This document shows, in pieces, positions 22,559-32,523 of a stretch of 64,000 nucleotides of DNA. The notes beneath the pieces were generated by a model. It saw nothing but the letters and a program-made list of their open reading frames with translations, did no database searches and was not told the origin of the DNA. The stretch lies in the NCBI GenBank assembly GCA_024998595.1, contig JACOEK010000001.1, forward strand, positions 248,001 through 312,000, read 5' to 3'. Position 1 is the first letter of the stretch; every line of letters starts with the position of its first letter. The stretch is from Nitrospira sp. (GTDB lineage Bacteria; Nitrospirota; Nitrospiria; Nitrospirales; Nitrospiraceae). The position numbers were made by a program, and so were the translations under genes.

Positions 22559-23392
22559 ATGCCGGATGTCTCCCTCTCGGACTGGTCTTCCTTGCAACAG
22601 TGGTGGCAGGCGATGGGGCGTCGTCTGCAGGTCGAGGATCGTGTAGAGGCGTTTTTCCGTCGCGCGATGGGGGTGAGCCAGGCCCTTGCAGGGGTGGTGC
22701 AGGCCGGTGCAGAGGTCGAATACATCCTCTTTGTCCTTGTTCGCTATTGGATTCCTGTCGTGCTTCCGCCGCCGGGACGGGAGCGGGCCTCCAAGGGCGA
22801 TCCGGACTACTGGCTGGAATCAGAGCAGATTTTGAAGGCTGCGGCGGTCCGCTTACGGGAGCTCAAGCCGCTGATCGAACTGCTGACGGCGACTAATCCA
22901 TTAAGTGCCGGGACGGCGGAGCCCCAGTCTGCCAGGCCGCCGATTGTGGAGGTCGAATTGGCGAATATGCTGCAGGGGATTGCGGAATCCGCCGGGAGTT
23001 ACGGGGGGCCGGATTACACGTCGGTGATCAAGACCTTCGACCCGGTACCCTTGCGCCAGACCCAGCCCTTTAAGCACAACAAGAAAAACAGCGCCGAATT
23101 GTGGGTCGTGTTTCTGTTGCGCGAGCATTTCCGGAACCTTGGGCTCGGGAAGGATCGCTACTGGCCCTTGGTGGCCGGTCTCTGCGCGGCGGCGGGGATT
23201 GCCAACCCGAACGGACAGCCGTACGGGCCGGACGAGCTGAAGTCATGGTGGCAAAAGAACTGGCCTCGCACCTATACGCAATTAGAACAGACGCAGGCGG
23301 CGACCGACCTCAGCGGCGCGGCCTACCAACAGGATTTCGACTGGTTTGTGTCCTGGATCGAGTGGCAGCGGCAGCGGATCTCGCAGGCCTGA
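22559..23392 (+). CDS. Conserved hypothetical protein, 277 aa
   Basis: The family is unknown. ATG 22559 is where protein-like sequence begins (MPDVSLSDWSSLQQWWQAM). It is largely helical and Trp-rich, soluble, with a possible membrane-facing segment (VEYILFVLVRYWIPVVL). No catalytic motif was seen. The frame stays open to 22343 upstream but overlaps gpmA there, so the longer start is unlikely. Confidence 0.65.
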   Translation: MPDVSLSDWSSLQQWWQAMGRRLQVEDRVEAFFRRAMGVSQALAGVVQAGAEVEYILFVLVRYWIPVVLPPPGRERASKGDPDYWLESEQILKAAAVRLRELKPLIELLTATNPLSAGTAEPQSARPPIVEVELANMLQGIAESAGSYGGPDYTSVIKTFDPVPLRQTQPFKHNKKNSAELWVVFLLREHFRNLGLGKDRYWPLVAGLCAAAGIANPNGQPYGPDELKSWWQKNWPRTYTQLEQTQAATDLSGAAYQQDFDWFVSWIEWQRQRISQA

Positions 23393-23414
23393 CGCCTCGA
23401 GTCGCGGTGGCGAT

Positions 23415-24056
23415 TTATACCTGCGTCAGGCTGGCGGGGTGTGGTTTTGCAGGCGGGACTTTCGTCCCATCCGCTGCACCGTCTTTGAACATCGCTACGA
23501 CCAGCCCGATTTTGAGGACGAGCAACCCGACGCCGACCCAGACGACATAGGGCTGCACCCCGCCCAGTTCTCCCAACATCTTCTGGCGGGCTTCCCCGCT
23601 CGTGCCGCGTTCGCTCTTGATTTTGGCGAGCTGTTCCTTGGCATGCCAGAAGTAAATGTAGTTGGCGCTGCCCCCCGCAATGACCCGCCAGACGATGTCG
23701 GCAGACAGGTCTTGGGTAATATAAAAGGCCATGGCCGGCCCGATGGCATAAATGAGGGCGTAGACGTACATTTTTCGGTACAGAAACCAGAGAAACGGCT
23801 CGAATACGAAGGCCGGCCAGTGCCATGTCAGCGCGAATTGCGGTCCGCCCGGGCCTGAGAATTTCTTGAACGTCTCCAGGTACCGGTCGGCATTGGGGCC
23901 GATGAAGGCTTTCCAGAGTTCCGTATCCGTCTGCGGAGCGACCTGGTCCGGCTCAATAGTGGCCGCGCTGGCTTCGAGGGCAAACGCCCCCCCGCACTGG
24001 TGACAAAACCGGGCATCGTCCCGGTTATCTTGCTGGCATTGCGTACAGGATTTCAT
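23415..24056 (-). CDS. Zinc-ribbon DUF2628-type membrane protein, 213 aa
   Basis: C4-x2-C7 and C18-x2-C21 form an N-terminal zinc ribbon. A linker leads to a region (about 70-145) with FEPFLWFLYRKMYVYALIYAIG, matching DUF2628-like proteins, and a last membrane helix (about 170-190, VVWVGVGLLVLKIGLVVAMF). The function of the family is unknown to me. It is probably in the inner membrane with the ribbon inside. Confidence 0.78.
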   Translation of the reverse strand: MKSCTQCQQDNRDDARFCHQCGGAFALEASAATIEPDQVAPQTDTELWKAFIGPNADRYLETFKKFSGPGGPQFALTWHWPAFVFEPFLWFLYRKMYVYALIYAIGPAMAFYITQDLSADIVWRVIAGGSANYIYFWHAKEQLAKIKSERGTSGEARQKMLGELGGVQPYVVWVGVGLLVLKIGLVVAMFKDGAADGTKVPPAKPHPASLTQV

Positions 24057-24226
24057 ACCGTCACCTTATCCCATCCGCAATCTCTCCCCGTCAAGGGAGG
24101 CTCCTGCTGTAAGCCCGGTTCGACCTCTTCATCTGCCGCGCTGGGAGCCGCGAATGGGCGCTGGTTCGGTTGCTTTCACCTGTGCCCTATGATAGCTTCG
24201 CCGACTCACGATAGGAGAGGTGTGTC

Positions 24227-25432
24227 ATGCCGACGGGTGAGTTGCGTCTCAATGCCGAGCAGTACCTGATGAATACGTACCAGCGTCAGCCGCTTTCAAT
24301 CGTGCGGGGGCGTGGCTCGAAGGTGTATGACCTGGAAGGCCGGGAGTACATCGATTTTGTGGCCGGCATTGCGGTGAATGTGCTCGGGCATGGACATCCG
24401 GATCTGGTGCTGGCCATTCAAAAGCAGGCGCAGCACCTGCTCCACACGTCGAATCTCTATTACACCGAACCGCAAGTGCGCTTGGCCCAAACCTTGGTTG
24501 AACATTCGTTCGCGCAAAAAGTGTTTTTCTGCAACAGCGGCGCGGAAGCGAATGAAGCGGCGATCAAGCTGGCCCGAAAATATTCGTATGACAAATACGG
24601 CGCCGATCGTTACGAGATCATCACCATGGCGAGCTCGTTTCACGGGCGCACCCTCGCGACGCTGACGGCCACCGGCCAAGAGAAAGTGCACAAGGGATTT
24701 GCTCCGCTGATGCCGGGATTTTCCTATGTGCCGTTTAATGACCTGTCGGCAGTCGAACGGGCGATCACCCCGAAAACCGCCGCGATCATGCTGGAGCCGA
24801 TTCAAGCCGAAGGCGGAGTGCATGTGGCTGAACGAGGATACCTGCAGGGGTTGAGAGAGTTGTGCCGGGAGCGTGACGTCCTGCTGATTTTTGATGAGGT
24901 GCAAACTGGCATTGGCCGGACGGGCACCCTCTTCTGTTATGAACAATTCGGGATGCAGCCGGACATCATGACCCTGGCAAAAGGTCTTGGCGGCGGGGTT
25001 CCGATCGGAGCCTGTCTCGCCACGGATAGCGTCGCCCGCGCCTTCGGTCCCGGCACTCATGCCTCGACGTTCGGCGGCAATCCATTGGCTTGTGCCTCCG
25101 CGTTGGCCGTGTTGCGCGTCTTGCTGGACGGCAAGATTTTGGACCAGGGTCGGCGAATGGGCGAGTGCCTGGCGAAAGGGCTCACGACCTTGAAAGAGCG
25201 GCATCGCTGCATCAAGGACGTGCGCGGTATGGGATTGTTGCAGGGCATGGAATTGGACTTCGATGGAAAGGCCGTGGTCGCCGATTGTCTGACGCGAGGG
25301 TTGTTGATCAACTGCGTGGGAGATCGGGTGCTGCGGTTTGTCCCCGCGCTCATCATCACGGAGCGCGAGATCGACCGTCTGCTGGCCTCGCTCTCACAGA
25401 TTTTTAGTCAACGAACCACCTCAACCCATTAA
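24227..25432 (+). CDS. argD: Acetylornithine aminotransferase, 401 aa
   Basis: It is a PLP enzyme that makes N-acetylornithine in arginine synthesis. It has FFCNSGAEANEAAIKLAR, SSFHGRTLATL, LIFDEVQTGIGRTG and the PLP lysine in TLAKGLGGGVPIGA. AGGAGAGGTGTGTC precedes the ATG. It opens the arg-lys gene run and lies 16 bases upstream of argF. ArgD enzymes often also serve as succinyl-DAP aminotransferase. Confidence 0.96.
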   Translation: MPTGELRLNAEQYLMNTYQRQPLSIVRGRGSKVYDLEGREYIDFVAGIAVNVLGHGHPDLVLAIQKQAQHLLHTSNLYYTEPQVRLAQTLVEHSFAQKVFFCNSGAEANEAAIKLARKYSYDKYGADRYEIITMASSFHGRTLATLTATGQEKVHKGFAPLMPGFSYVPFNDLSAVERAITPKTAAIMLEPIQAEGGVHVAERGYLQGLRELCRERDVLLIFDEVQTGIGRTGTLFCYEQFGMQPDIMTLAKGLGGGVPIGACLATDSVARAFGPGTHASTFGGNPLACASALAVLRVLLDGKILDQGRRMGECLAKGLTTLKERHRCIKDVRGMGLLQGMELDFDGKAVVADCLTRGLLINCVGDRVLRFVPALIITEREIDRLLASLSQIFSQRTTSTH

Positions 25433-25448
25433 TTGTGTAGTGGCGCGT

Positions 25449-26429
25449 ATGTTGCGGCGTCTTCGTCGGCCAACCCCCCGGACCGGCCTCGGGAAAGATT
25501 TTCTGGATTTGCTCTCGATTCCCATCGAAGAGCTGACCGGATTGTTGCGCCTCGCGGCCCAGTTGAAAGTGAAGCAGCGCCGAGGCCTGCCCCACCCCTT
25601 GCTGCAGGGCCGTATGTTGGGGCTGCTGTTCCAAAAGCCTTCCACCAGGACGCGCGTCTCGTTCGAGGCGGGGATGAATCAGCTTGGCGGCCAGGCGATG
25701 GTGTTGCCGATGGGCGACATCCAATTGTCACGAGGCGAGAGTATCGCCGATACGGCGCATGTGTTGTCGCGATACCTGGACGCGATTGTCTTGCGGACCT
25801 TTGACCATGCCATCGCGGAAGAGTGGGCGCGCGAAGCGAGCATCCCGATCATCAACGGACTCACCGATCTCAATCATCCCTGTCAGGCCTTATCCGATCT
25901 GCTGACCATTCAGGAAAAGAAGCGGCGGCTGAAAGGCATCAAGCTCGCCTATGTCGGCGACGGAAACAACGTGACGAACTCTCTCATCGAGGCTGCCGCC
26001 AAGATGGGCATGACGATCGCGGTGGGCTGTCCGCCCGGATACCAGCCGGACCGGCAAATTGTGGATTTGGCTTTGGCCGAGGCGCAGCGGACGGGGGCGG
26101 TGATTGAAATCGGCTCCGATCCATTTGTGGCTGTGAAGGATGCCGACGTGGTCTATACCGACGTCTGGATCAGCATGGGCCAGGAGAGGGAACAGGCCAA
26201 GCGTCTGAAAATTCTCGCCCCCTATCAGCTCAATGCACGATTGTTGAAATGCGCGAAACCGGATGCGCTGGTGATGCATTGCCTGCCCGCCCATCGCGGA
26301 GAAGAAATCAGCGCCGAGGTGCTGGATGGCCCGCAGTCCGTCGTGTTCGATCAGGCCGAGAACCGATTGCACATGCAGAAGGCGATTCTGGTCAGGCTCC
26401 TCGGAAAGAAAACCGCACGGAAGACGTAA
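25449..26429 (+). CDS. argF: Ornithine carbamoyltransferase, 326 aa
   Basis: It makes citrulline from ornithine and carbamoyl phosphate. It has FQKPSTRTRVSFE (carbamoyl phosphate site), DLNHPCQALSDLLT and VMHCLPAHRGEE (ornithine site). Two starts are close, GTG 25440 and ATG 25449; the ATG is used. The longer frame from 25338 lies inside argD and is rejected. Confidence 0.96.
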   Translation: MLRRLRRPTPRTGLGKDFLDLLSIPIEELTGLLRLAAQLKVKQRRGLPHPLLQGRMLGLLFQKPSTRTRVSFEAGMNQLGGQAMVLPMGDIQLSRGESIADTAHVLSRYLDAIVLRTFDHAIAEEWAREASIPIINGLTDLNHPCQALSDLLTIQEKKRRLKGIKLAYVGDGNNVTNSLIEAAAKMGMTIAVGCPPGYQPDRQIVDLALAEAQRTGAVIEIGSDPFVAVKDADVVYTDVWISMGQEREQAKRLKILAPYQLNARLLKCAKPDALVMHCLPAHRGEEISAEVLDGPQSVVFDQAENRLHMQKAILVRLLGKKTARKT

Positions 26430-26444
26430 GGGAAAAGGAGTCGT

Positions 26445-27662
26445 ATGAGTCAGTCATCGTACAAGAAAGTGGTGCTGGCCTATTCGGGCGGATTGGATAC
26501 TTCGGTCATTCTCAAATGGCTGGAAGAAGTCTATGGCTGCGAAGTGGTGGCGTTTTGTGCCGATCTTGGGCAAGGCGAGGACCTGAAGGCCATCAAAAAA
26601 AAGGCGCAGTCCCTGGGTGTGAAGAAGGTGTACGTCGAGGATTTGCGTGAGACCTTCGTCAAGGACCACGTGTTTCCCATGTTGCGCGGAAATGCGATCT
26701 ATGAAGGCAGCTATCTCCTCGGGACCTCGATTGCGCGTCCGCTCATCGCCAAACGGCAAATCGAGATTGCCGCCAAGGAAGGCGCCGAGGCGGTCTGCCA
26801 CGGTGCAACCGGCAAGGGCAACGATCAGGTCCGGTTTGAGTTGACCTATATGGCGCTGCATCCGCAGATCAAGATCATTGCCCCGTGGCGGGAATGGACC
26901 ATGCGCTCGCGGCGCGAGTTGATCGAATATGCGGAGAAGCACGGCATTCCGGTCACCGCGACTAAGGCGAAGCCATACAGCATGGACATGAATCTGTTCC
27001 ACACGAGTTATGAGGGGGGCATTCTGGAGGATCCATGGGAAGCCCCGCCGGAAGAAATCTTTGTCATGTCGATCTCCCCGGAACGGGCGCCAGCCAAGGC
27101 GCGAGAAGTCGAGATCGACTATGTCTCCGGTAATCCGGTGGCGGTGGACGGCAAGAAAATGAGCCCGGCGGCGTTATTGGATCACCTCAACAAATTGGGT
27201 GGCGCGTACGGGGTCGGTCGTGTCGATCTGGTGGAAAACCGCTATGTCGGCATGAAGTCACGCGGTGTCTATGAAACGCCCGGCGGCACCATTCTCCACG
27301 CGGCGCATCGGGGCCTGGAATCGCTGACCATGGATCGGGAAGTGCTGCATTTGCGCGATAGTCTGATTCCCCGGTATGCGGAGCTGATCTATTACGGATA
27401 TTGGTACGCTCCCGAGCGGGAAATGTTGCAGGTCGCGCTCGATGAAGCTCAGAAGGATGTCACGGGTACCGTTCGCGTAAAGCTCTACAAAGGGACCTGT
27501 ACGGTGGTGGGGCGGAAGTCTCCTCGCTCGCTGTATCGCTTGGACATGGCGACGTTCGAAGAAGACGACGTGTATCGGCAGAAGGATGCGGAGGGGTTCA
27601 TTCGTCTGAATGCGCTCCGGCTGGCCATTCGCTCACAACGCAAAAAGAGGTCGACTAGGTAA
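26445..27662 (+). CDS. argG: Argininosuccinate synthase, 405 aa
   Basis: It condenses citrulline and aspartate with ATP. It has the PP-loop [14 protein letters not shown] near the start and GNDQVRFEL, the typical [14 protein letters not shown] region and full family length. AAAAGGAG precedes the ATG. Its TAA overlaps the argH ATG by one base. Confidence 0.97.
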   Translation: MSQSSYKKVVLAYSGGLDTSVILKWLEEVYGCEVVAFCADLGQGEDLKAIKKKAQSLGVKKVYVEDLRETFVKDHVFPMLRGNAIYEGSYLLGTSIARPLIAKRQIEIAAKEGAEAVCHGATGKGNDQVRFELTYMALHPQIKIIAPWREWTMRSRRELIEYAEKHGIPVTATKAKPYSMDMNLFHTSYEGGILEDPWEAPPEEIFVMSISPERAPAKAREVEIDYVSGNPVAVDGKKMSPAALLDHLNKLGGAYGVGRVDLVENRYVGMKSRGVYETPGGTILHAAHRGLESLTMDREVLHLRDSLIPRYAELIYYGYWYAPEREMLQVALDEAQKDVTGTVRVKLYKGTCTVVGRKSPRSLYRLDMATFEEDDVYRQKDAEGFIRLNALRLAIRSQRKKRSTR

Positions 27663-29116
27663 TGGCGAAATCCGTACCTGTCGGCACTCGTGGCCGTAAA
27701 TCGGCGCGTTCCCCTCAACGGGCCACTCGAGCCTTGCCCAAAGGAAAGGCCTGGGGTGGCCGGTTTGCCGAGCAGACCGACCGTTTGGTGGAGCAGTTCA
27801 CGTCGTCGTTAGCCTATGACCGGCGACTGTATCCCTACGACATTCAAGGCAGCATCGCGCACTGCAAAACACTTGAACGCGCAAAGGTCCTGACCGGCCG
27901 TGAGTCGGCCCAACTCGTGCGGGGCCTGCAATTCGTGAAGGTGGAATTGGATGGCGGGCGGTTTCCTTTCTCGCCGCAGGACGAGGACATTCACATGGCG
28001 ATCGAGCGCCGATTGACGGAGCTGATCGGCCCCGTGGGTGGCAAACTCCATACAGGCCGAAGCCGCAACGATCAGGTGGCGTTGGATCTGCGCTTGTTCT
28101 TGCGCGATGTGTTATCGACCTTGATGACACAGGTTCAGGAATTCCGGCTGGTGCTGGTGGGGCAGGCGCGGGCGCATGTCGATGTCGTGATGCCGGGCTA
28201 TACGCATTTGCAGCGGGCTCAACCGGTGTTGTTGGCCCATCATTTCCTGGCCTATGTCGAAATGCTCGATCGGGACAGAACGCGGCTTCACGATTGTCGG
28301 GAACGGCTCAATGTCATGCCGTTGGGATCCGGTGCTCTGGCGGGGTCGAACTATCCGGTGGACCGCCGGTATACCGCTGCGCTGCTGGAGTTTCCATCGG
28401 TCACGCAGAACAGTCTCGACGCCGTGTCGGATCGCGACGGTGTGGTGGAAGTGCTCAGCACGTTGTCCCTCATCATGATGCATCTCTCGCGGTTGAGCGA
28501 AGAATTGATTCTCTGGGCTTCGCAGGAATTTCGCTACGTGGACCTGCCCGATACCTTTTGTACTGGTAGCAGCATGATGCCGCAAAAAAAGAATCCTGAC
28601 GTGCCGGAGTTGGTGAGGGGCAAGACCGGGCGGGTCTATGGCCACTTGATGGGAACTCTGACCCTGCTGAAGGGTTTACCGCTGAGTTACAACCGGGACT
28701 TGCAGGAAGACAAGGAAGCGTTGTTCGATGCAGTGGATACGACCGGGCAATCGTTGGCGCTCTGCACGGAATTGGTGCGGCGGCTTGTCGTCAATCGAAA
28801 CGTCTTGGCCGAAGCGGCCGAAGGCGGCGGCATGTTGGCGACGGAACTCGCGGACTATCTGGTCACGACGGGGGTTCCGTTTCGGGAGGCCCATTCCATT
28901 ACCGGACAGATTGTGCGATTCTCATTAGAGAAAGGGCGGCCCCTTCAACGGCTGACGCTCAAAGAATTGCAGGAATTTTCAGCGCAATTTAAGGCGGATG
29001 TCCTGAGCTGTCTGACGGTGCGGGGTGCGATTGATCGAAAAGCCCAGATCGGCGGGACGGCGCGACGTCGTGTGGAAGCGAGGATCAAGGAGCTCGAAAA
29101 GGCGCTGAAGGGATGA
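27662..29116 (+). CDS. argH: Argininosuccinate lyase, 484 aa
   Basis: It splits argininosuccinate to arginine and fumarate. The first 30 residues are a basic extension before KAWGGRFAEQTDR. It has DEDIHMAIERRL, TGRSRNDQVALDLR and the superfamily signature GSSMMPQKKNPDVPELVRGK. It overlaps argG by one base and the next lipoprotein gene by four bases. Confidence 0.97.
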   Translation: MAKSVPVGTRGRKSARSPQRATRALPKGKAWGGRFAEQTDRLVEQFTSSLAYDRRLYPYDIQGSIAHCKTLERAKVLTGRESAQLVRGLQFVKVELDGGRFPFSPQDEDIHMAIERRLTELIGPVGGKLHTGRSRNDQVALDLRLFLRDVLSTLMTQVQEFRLVLVGQARAHVDVVMPGYTHLQRAQPVLLAHHFLAYVEMLDRDRTRLHDCRERLNVMPLGSGALAGSNYPVDRRYTAALLEFPSVTQNSLDAVSDRDGVVEVLSTLSLIMMHLSRLSEELILWASQEFRYVDLPDTFCTGSSMMPQKKNPDVPELVRGKTGRVYGHLMGTLTLLKGLPLSYNRDLQEDKEALFDAVDTTGQSLALCTELVRRLVVNRNVLAEAAEGGGMLATELADYLVTTGVPFREAHSITGQIVRFSLEKGRPLQRLTLKELQEFSAQFKADVLSCLTVRGAIDRKAQIGGTARRRVEARIKELEKALKG

Positions 29117-29415
29117 TGCCGGCCCGTGCGAGGTGCGTGGTGATCCCGCGACCTCTTTTGCTCGCGGCGATGTCATTCATACTTCTTGGGGGATGCGGAG
29201 TGCTGGGTGCGCCGATTCCACCGGAGGATGTCGGCGTGGCGCCGGTGATTGAACGGCAGTTGAGGCGGGAGGGGCTGTTAGCCGCCGGTGCGAGTGTCAC
29301 GGGGTCAGCGTCCCGGCCGAACGCTCCGAGCGGGCTGACCATCGAAGAAGCGCCGATTCCTCCCGATCCGGATCCGTTGCCGACTCCGCCGTGGAGATCG
29401 ATGGGGACCAGATAG
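29113..29415 (+). CDS. LptM-like small lipoprotein, 100 aa
   Basis: It has a signal peptide with lipobox LGGC (C28), then GVLGAPIPPEDVG, a variant of the C-G-x-x-G-x-x-x-P start of LptM-type proteins, and a disordered Pro-rich tail. The place between argH and lysA is a common home of LptM genes, whose products help assemble the LPS translocon. The mature part is degenerate, so the assignment is moderate. The start overlaps argH (ATGA). Confidence 0.65.
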   Translation: MMPARARCVVIPRPLLLAAMSFILLGGCGVLGAPIPPEDVGVAPVIERQLRREGLLAAGASVTGSASRPNAPSGLTIEEAPIPPDPDPLPTPPWRSMGTR

Positions 29416-29518
29416 GCGCAGGAGGGTCCAAAATCGATTCCGGCGGATCTCCTCCGCACCGGCGTTTGTCGAAACGCTTCATGGGACAGATAAGAATTTT
29501 TGATCGAGGATTATTATC

Positions 29519-30781
29519 ATGCATGATTTTCACTATCGGAACGGGGAATTGTACTGTGAAGACGTGCCGCTCTCGCGTATTGCGAAAGAGGTGGGCACGC
29601 CCTGTTATGTGTATAGCCATCACACATTGGTCCGGCATTTCCGCGTCTACGACGGGGCCTTTAAGAACATCCCGCACATTGTGGCCTTTGCGATGAAGTC
29701 CAATTCGAACCTGGCGGTTCTTCGACTCATGGCTAAAGAGGGGAGCGGTGTAGACATCGTTTCGGGCGGGGAACTGTTTCGCGCTCTGAAGGCGGGCGTG
29801 CCGGCCTCCAAGATCGTGTTTGCCGGGGTGGGGAAGAAGTCGGACGAAATTCGCGAAGCTTTGAAAGCCGACATCCTTATGTTTAACGTCGAATCCTCCG
29901 CGGAGTTGGACGCCATCAATGAGGTGGCGGCATCCATGGGAGTGAAGGCGAGGGTGGCGTTGCGGATCAATCCCGACATAGATCCCAAAACGCACCCGTA
30001 CATTTCGACCGGATTGAAAAAGAGCAAATTCGGCATTGCGGCCGATCGTGCGATTGAAGAATTCAAGAATGCCGCAGCATTCAGCCATATCAAAGTGGTG
30101 GGGTTGCACGCACACATCGGATCTCAATTGACGCAGGTGACCCCATTTGTCGAGTCGCTGAAGAAAGTGTTGACGCTGGTGCAGACGCTGGCAGAGCAAG
30201 GAATTCCTCTCCGGTACGTCAATATCGGCGGAGGGTTGGGCATTACCTATTCCGATGAGACCCCCCCGGAACCCAAGGATTTGGCTGAGGCGATTTCTCC
30301 GCTTGTGCGCGATCTGAAGTGTGTGCTGATCATGGAGCCAGGCCGCGTGATTGTCGGTAACGCCGGGGTAATGCTGACGAAAGTCTTGTACGCAAAAGAC
30401 GGTGAAGCCAAACGATTCCTGATCGTGGACGCGGCGATGAACGATTTGATCCGCCCCAGCCTCTATGATGCCTATCACGAAATCCGGCCGGTGTCTGAGA
30501 AGGTGACGCATGGGGAAAAGAAGACCGTCGACGTCGTTGGTCCAGTATGCGAATCCGGAGATTTTCTGGCCAAGGACAGGGTTATGCCTGAAATGGTCGC
30601 CGGTGATCTTATGGCAGTGATGAGCGCGGGTGCCTACGGATTTGTCATGTCCTCGAACTATAATTCGCGTCCTCGCGTCCCCGAGGTCTTGGTGCACGAG
30701 GGGCAGTATCATGTCATTCGTTCGCGCGAAAGTTACGAGGACTTGGTACGAGGCGAACAGGTGCCGGAGTTTCTTTCATAA
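29519..30781 (+). CDS. lysA: Diaminopimelate decarboxylase, 420 aa
   Basis: It makes lysine from meso-diaminopimelate. It is a PLP enzyme with the lysine in VAFAMKSNSN, SGGELFRAL, HAHIGSQ, YVNIGGGLGI, MEPGRVIVGNAG and VCESGDFLAKDR. GAGGATTATTATC precedes the ATG. It starts 103 bases after the lipoprotein gene. Confidence 0.96.
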   Translation: MHDFHYRNGELYCEDVPLSRIAKEVGTPCYVYSHHTLVRHFRVYDGAFKNIPHIVAFAMKSNSNLAVLRLMAKEGSGVDIVSGGELFRALKAGVPASKIVFAGVGKKSDEIREALKADILMFNVESSAELDAINEVAASMGVKARVALRINPDIDPKTHPYISTGLKKSKFGIAADRAIEEFKNAAAFSHIKVVGLHAHIGSQLTQVTPFVESLKKVLTLVQTLAEQGIPLRYVNIGGGLGITYSDETPPEPKDLAEAISPLVRDLKCVLIMEPGRVIVGNAGVMLTKVLYAKDGEAKRFLIVDAAMNDLIRPSLYDAYHEIRPVSEKVTHGEKKTVDVVGPVCESGDFLAKDRVMPEMVAGDLMAVMSAGAYGFVMSSNYNSRPRVPEVLVHEGQYHVIRSRESYEDLVRGEQVPEFLS

Positions 30782-30817
30782 GCCGGGTTTTTACTCTCTT
30801 CCTTGATGGAGCGCCCC

Positions 30818-31690
30818 ATGTTTACAGGGTCTTTGGTTGCCATTGTGACCCCGTTTAAAAACGGCAAGCTGGATGAGCGCGCCCTCGGTGACCTCATCGA
30901 GTGGCAAATTACCAGCGGTACGCACGGGATTGTCCCCTGCGGGACCACCGGCGAATCTGCCACACTGACACATGCCGAGCACGATCGCGTGGTGACCTTC
31001 ACCGTGGAAGTGGTCAGACGTCGTGTTCCGGTAGTTGCGGGGACAGGATCCAACAGCACAGAAGAGGCGATCGCGCTGACGAAGCACGCAAAAGCAGCCG
31101 GTGTGGACGGGGCTTTGTTGATTACGCCGTATTATAACAAGCCCACCCAGGAAGGTTTGTTTCTGCATTACAAGGCGGTGGCGGAAGCGGTGGACCTTCC
31201 GCTCGTTGTGTACAATATTCCCGGGCGAACCGGGGTGAATATGATGCCCGCCACCATCGCGCGCCTGACTATCTGCCCGACGGTGGTTGCGATTAAGGAA
31301 GGCAGCGGTTCAGTTCAGCAGGCATCCGAAATCATTCAACTCTGCGGGGACCGCTTGACTGTATTGGCTGGAGATGATGCCTTGACCTTGCCCATGATGG
31401 CGGTAGGTGGCAAAGGGGTCATTACGGTAACGGCAAATCTGCTTCCGGCGAAAATGGCTCAATTGGTCAACGCGTTTCGTGACGGGCGCCTTGAGGCCGC
31501 GCGGGCCATGCACTATGAGTTGTATCCTCTGTTTACGGCTTTGTTCTATGAGACCAACCCCATTCCTGTCAAAGAAGCATTACATTTGATGGGCAAGATC
31601 GCCCCTGAGATACGGTTGCCGCTCTGTCCCATGGGAAATGAAAATAAGGCAAAACTGCTGGCTGTACTGAAGGCCGCCGGCCTGGTGTAG
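30818..31690 (+). CDS. dapA: 4-hydroxy-tetrahydrodipicolinate synthase, 290 aa
   Basis: It condenses pyruvate and aspartate semialdehyde, the first step to DAP and lysine. It has FTGSLVAIVTPF, CGTTGESATL, LLITPYYNKPTQEG with the catalytic Tyr, and the Schiff-base Lys in VAIKEGSG. The start ATG 30818 fits the family; TTG 30803 and ATG 30806 are alternatives. Confidence 0.96.
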   Translation: MFTGSLVAIVTPFKNGKLDERALGDLIEWQITSGTHGIVPCGTTGESATLTHAEHDRVVTFTVEVVRRRVPVVAGTGSNSTEEAIALTKHAKAAGVDGALLITPYYNKPTQEGLFLHYKAVAEAVDLPLVVYNIPGRTGVNMMPATIARLTICPTVVAIKEGSGSVQQASEIIQLCGDRLTVLAGDDALTLPMMAVGGKGVITVTANLLPAKMAQLVNAFRDGRLEAARAMHYELYPLFTALFYETNPIPVKEALHLMGKIAPEIRLPLCPMGNENKAKLLAVLKAAGLV

Positions 31691-31719
31691 TTGGCCTGTC
31701 AGTTCTGAAGGATGGTGCC

Positions 31720-32523
31720 ATGATCAAGGTTGTTGTCACTGGGGCTGCTGGACGAATGGGCTCTCGTCTCGTGTCCTTGGTCAAAGATTCAGCATTTCTC
31801 ACGCTGGCGGGAGCTGTAGAGAGTAAGGGCCATCATGCGTTGGGTGAGGATTCGGGTGAAGTAGCTGGCTGTGGGCGTACGGGGGTGCCAATCGTCGAAG
31901 ATCTTTCAAGCCTGATGGAACGAGGAGAAGTGGTCGTTGATTTCACGACTCCTGCAGCGACGCTCGGTCATTTAAAAATCGTGGCTCAGCATCGCCGAGG
32001 GATTGTGATTGGGACGACTGGATTCTCCCCGTCTGAACTGGATGAGCTTAGAGGCGTGAGCAGGCAGATCCCCTGTGTGTTTTCGCCCAATATGAGCGTG
32101 GGGGTCAACGTCATCTATAAGGTGATCGCAGAAATGGCGAAGACGCTCGGCGAGGACTATGACATCGAAGTGATCGAAGCGCACCACCGACTCAAGAAAG
32201 ACGCCCCGAGTGGTACCGCTCTCAAGCTAGCGGAAGTCTTGGCTCGAGCCGTCAATAGGGACCTTGAGCAAGTCGGTGTCTATGGGCGCAAGGGACTTAT
32301 TGGTGAACGTAAAAAGGGAGAGATCGGTATCCAGACAATTCGGGCAGGTGACATTGTCGGAGACCATACGGTCATGTTTGGGACCATGGGCGAACGTATC
32401 GAGCTGACTCATCGCGCCAGCAGTCGGGATACATTTGCGCGAGGTGCGCTCCGGGCCGCGCGATGGGTAGTGAAGCAGCCACCGGGACTCTATGACATGT
32501 TGGATGTGCTGAGTCTCAAATAG
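31720..32523 (+). CDS. dapB: 4-hydroxy-tetrahydrodipicolinate reductase, 267 aa
   Basis: It reduces HTPA to tetrahydrodipicolinate with NAD(P)H. It has the nucleotide loop VTGAAGRMGSRL, GTTGFSPSEL and the signature IEAHHRLKKDAPSGTALKLAE. AAGGATGGTGCC precedes the ATG. A short hairpin (AGCTGT-TTTT-ACAGCT, 32522-32537) overlaps the stop codon. Confidence 0.96.
   Translation: MIKVVVTGAAGRMGSRLVSLVKDSAFLTLAGAVESKGHHALGEDSGEVAGCGRTGVPIVEDLSSLMERGEVVVDFTTPAATLGHLKIVAQHRRGIVIGTTGFSPSELDELRGVSRQIPCVFSPNMSVGVNVIYKVIAEMAKTLGEDYDIEVIEAHHRLKKDAPSGTALKLAEVLARAVNRDLEQVGVYGRKGLIGERKKGEIGIQTIRAGDIVGDHTVMFGTMGERIELTHRASSRDTFARGALRAARWVVKQPPGLYDMLDVLSLK

Noticed and set aside
23346-23858. 170-codon plus frame opposite the DUF2628 gene
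   Set aside because: The minus strand has a clear zinc ribbon and membrane helices; the plus frame is a shadow.
24296-25204. 302-codon minus frame opposite argD
   Set aside because: It is a shadow of a certain gene, with no RBS and no protein-like pattern.
29297-30712. A 471-codon antisense frame opposite lysA
   Set aside because: It is the complement of a strongly conserved gene. Its sequence is rich in His/Arg and has no family features.
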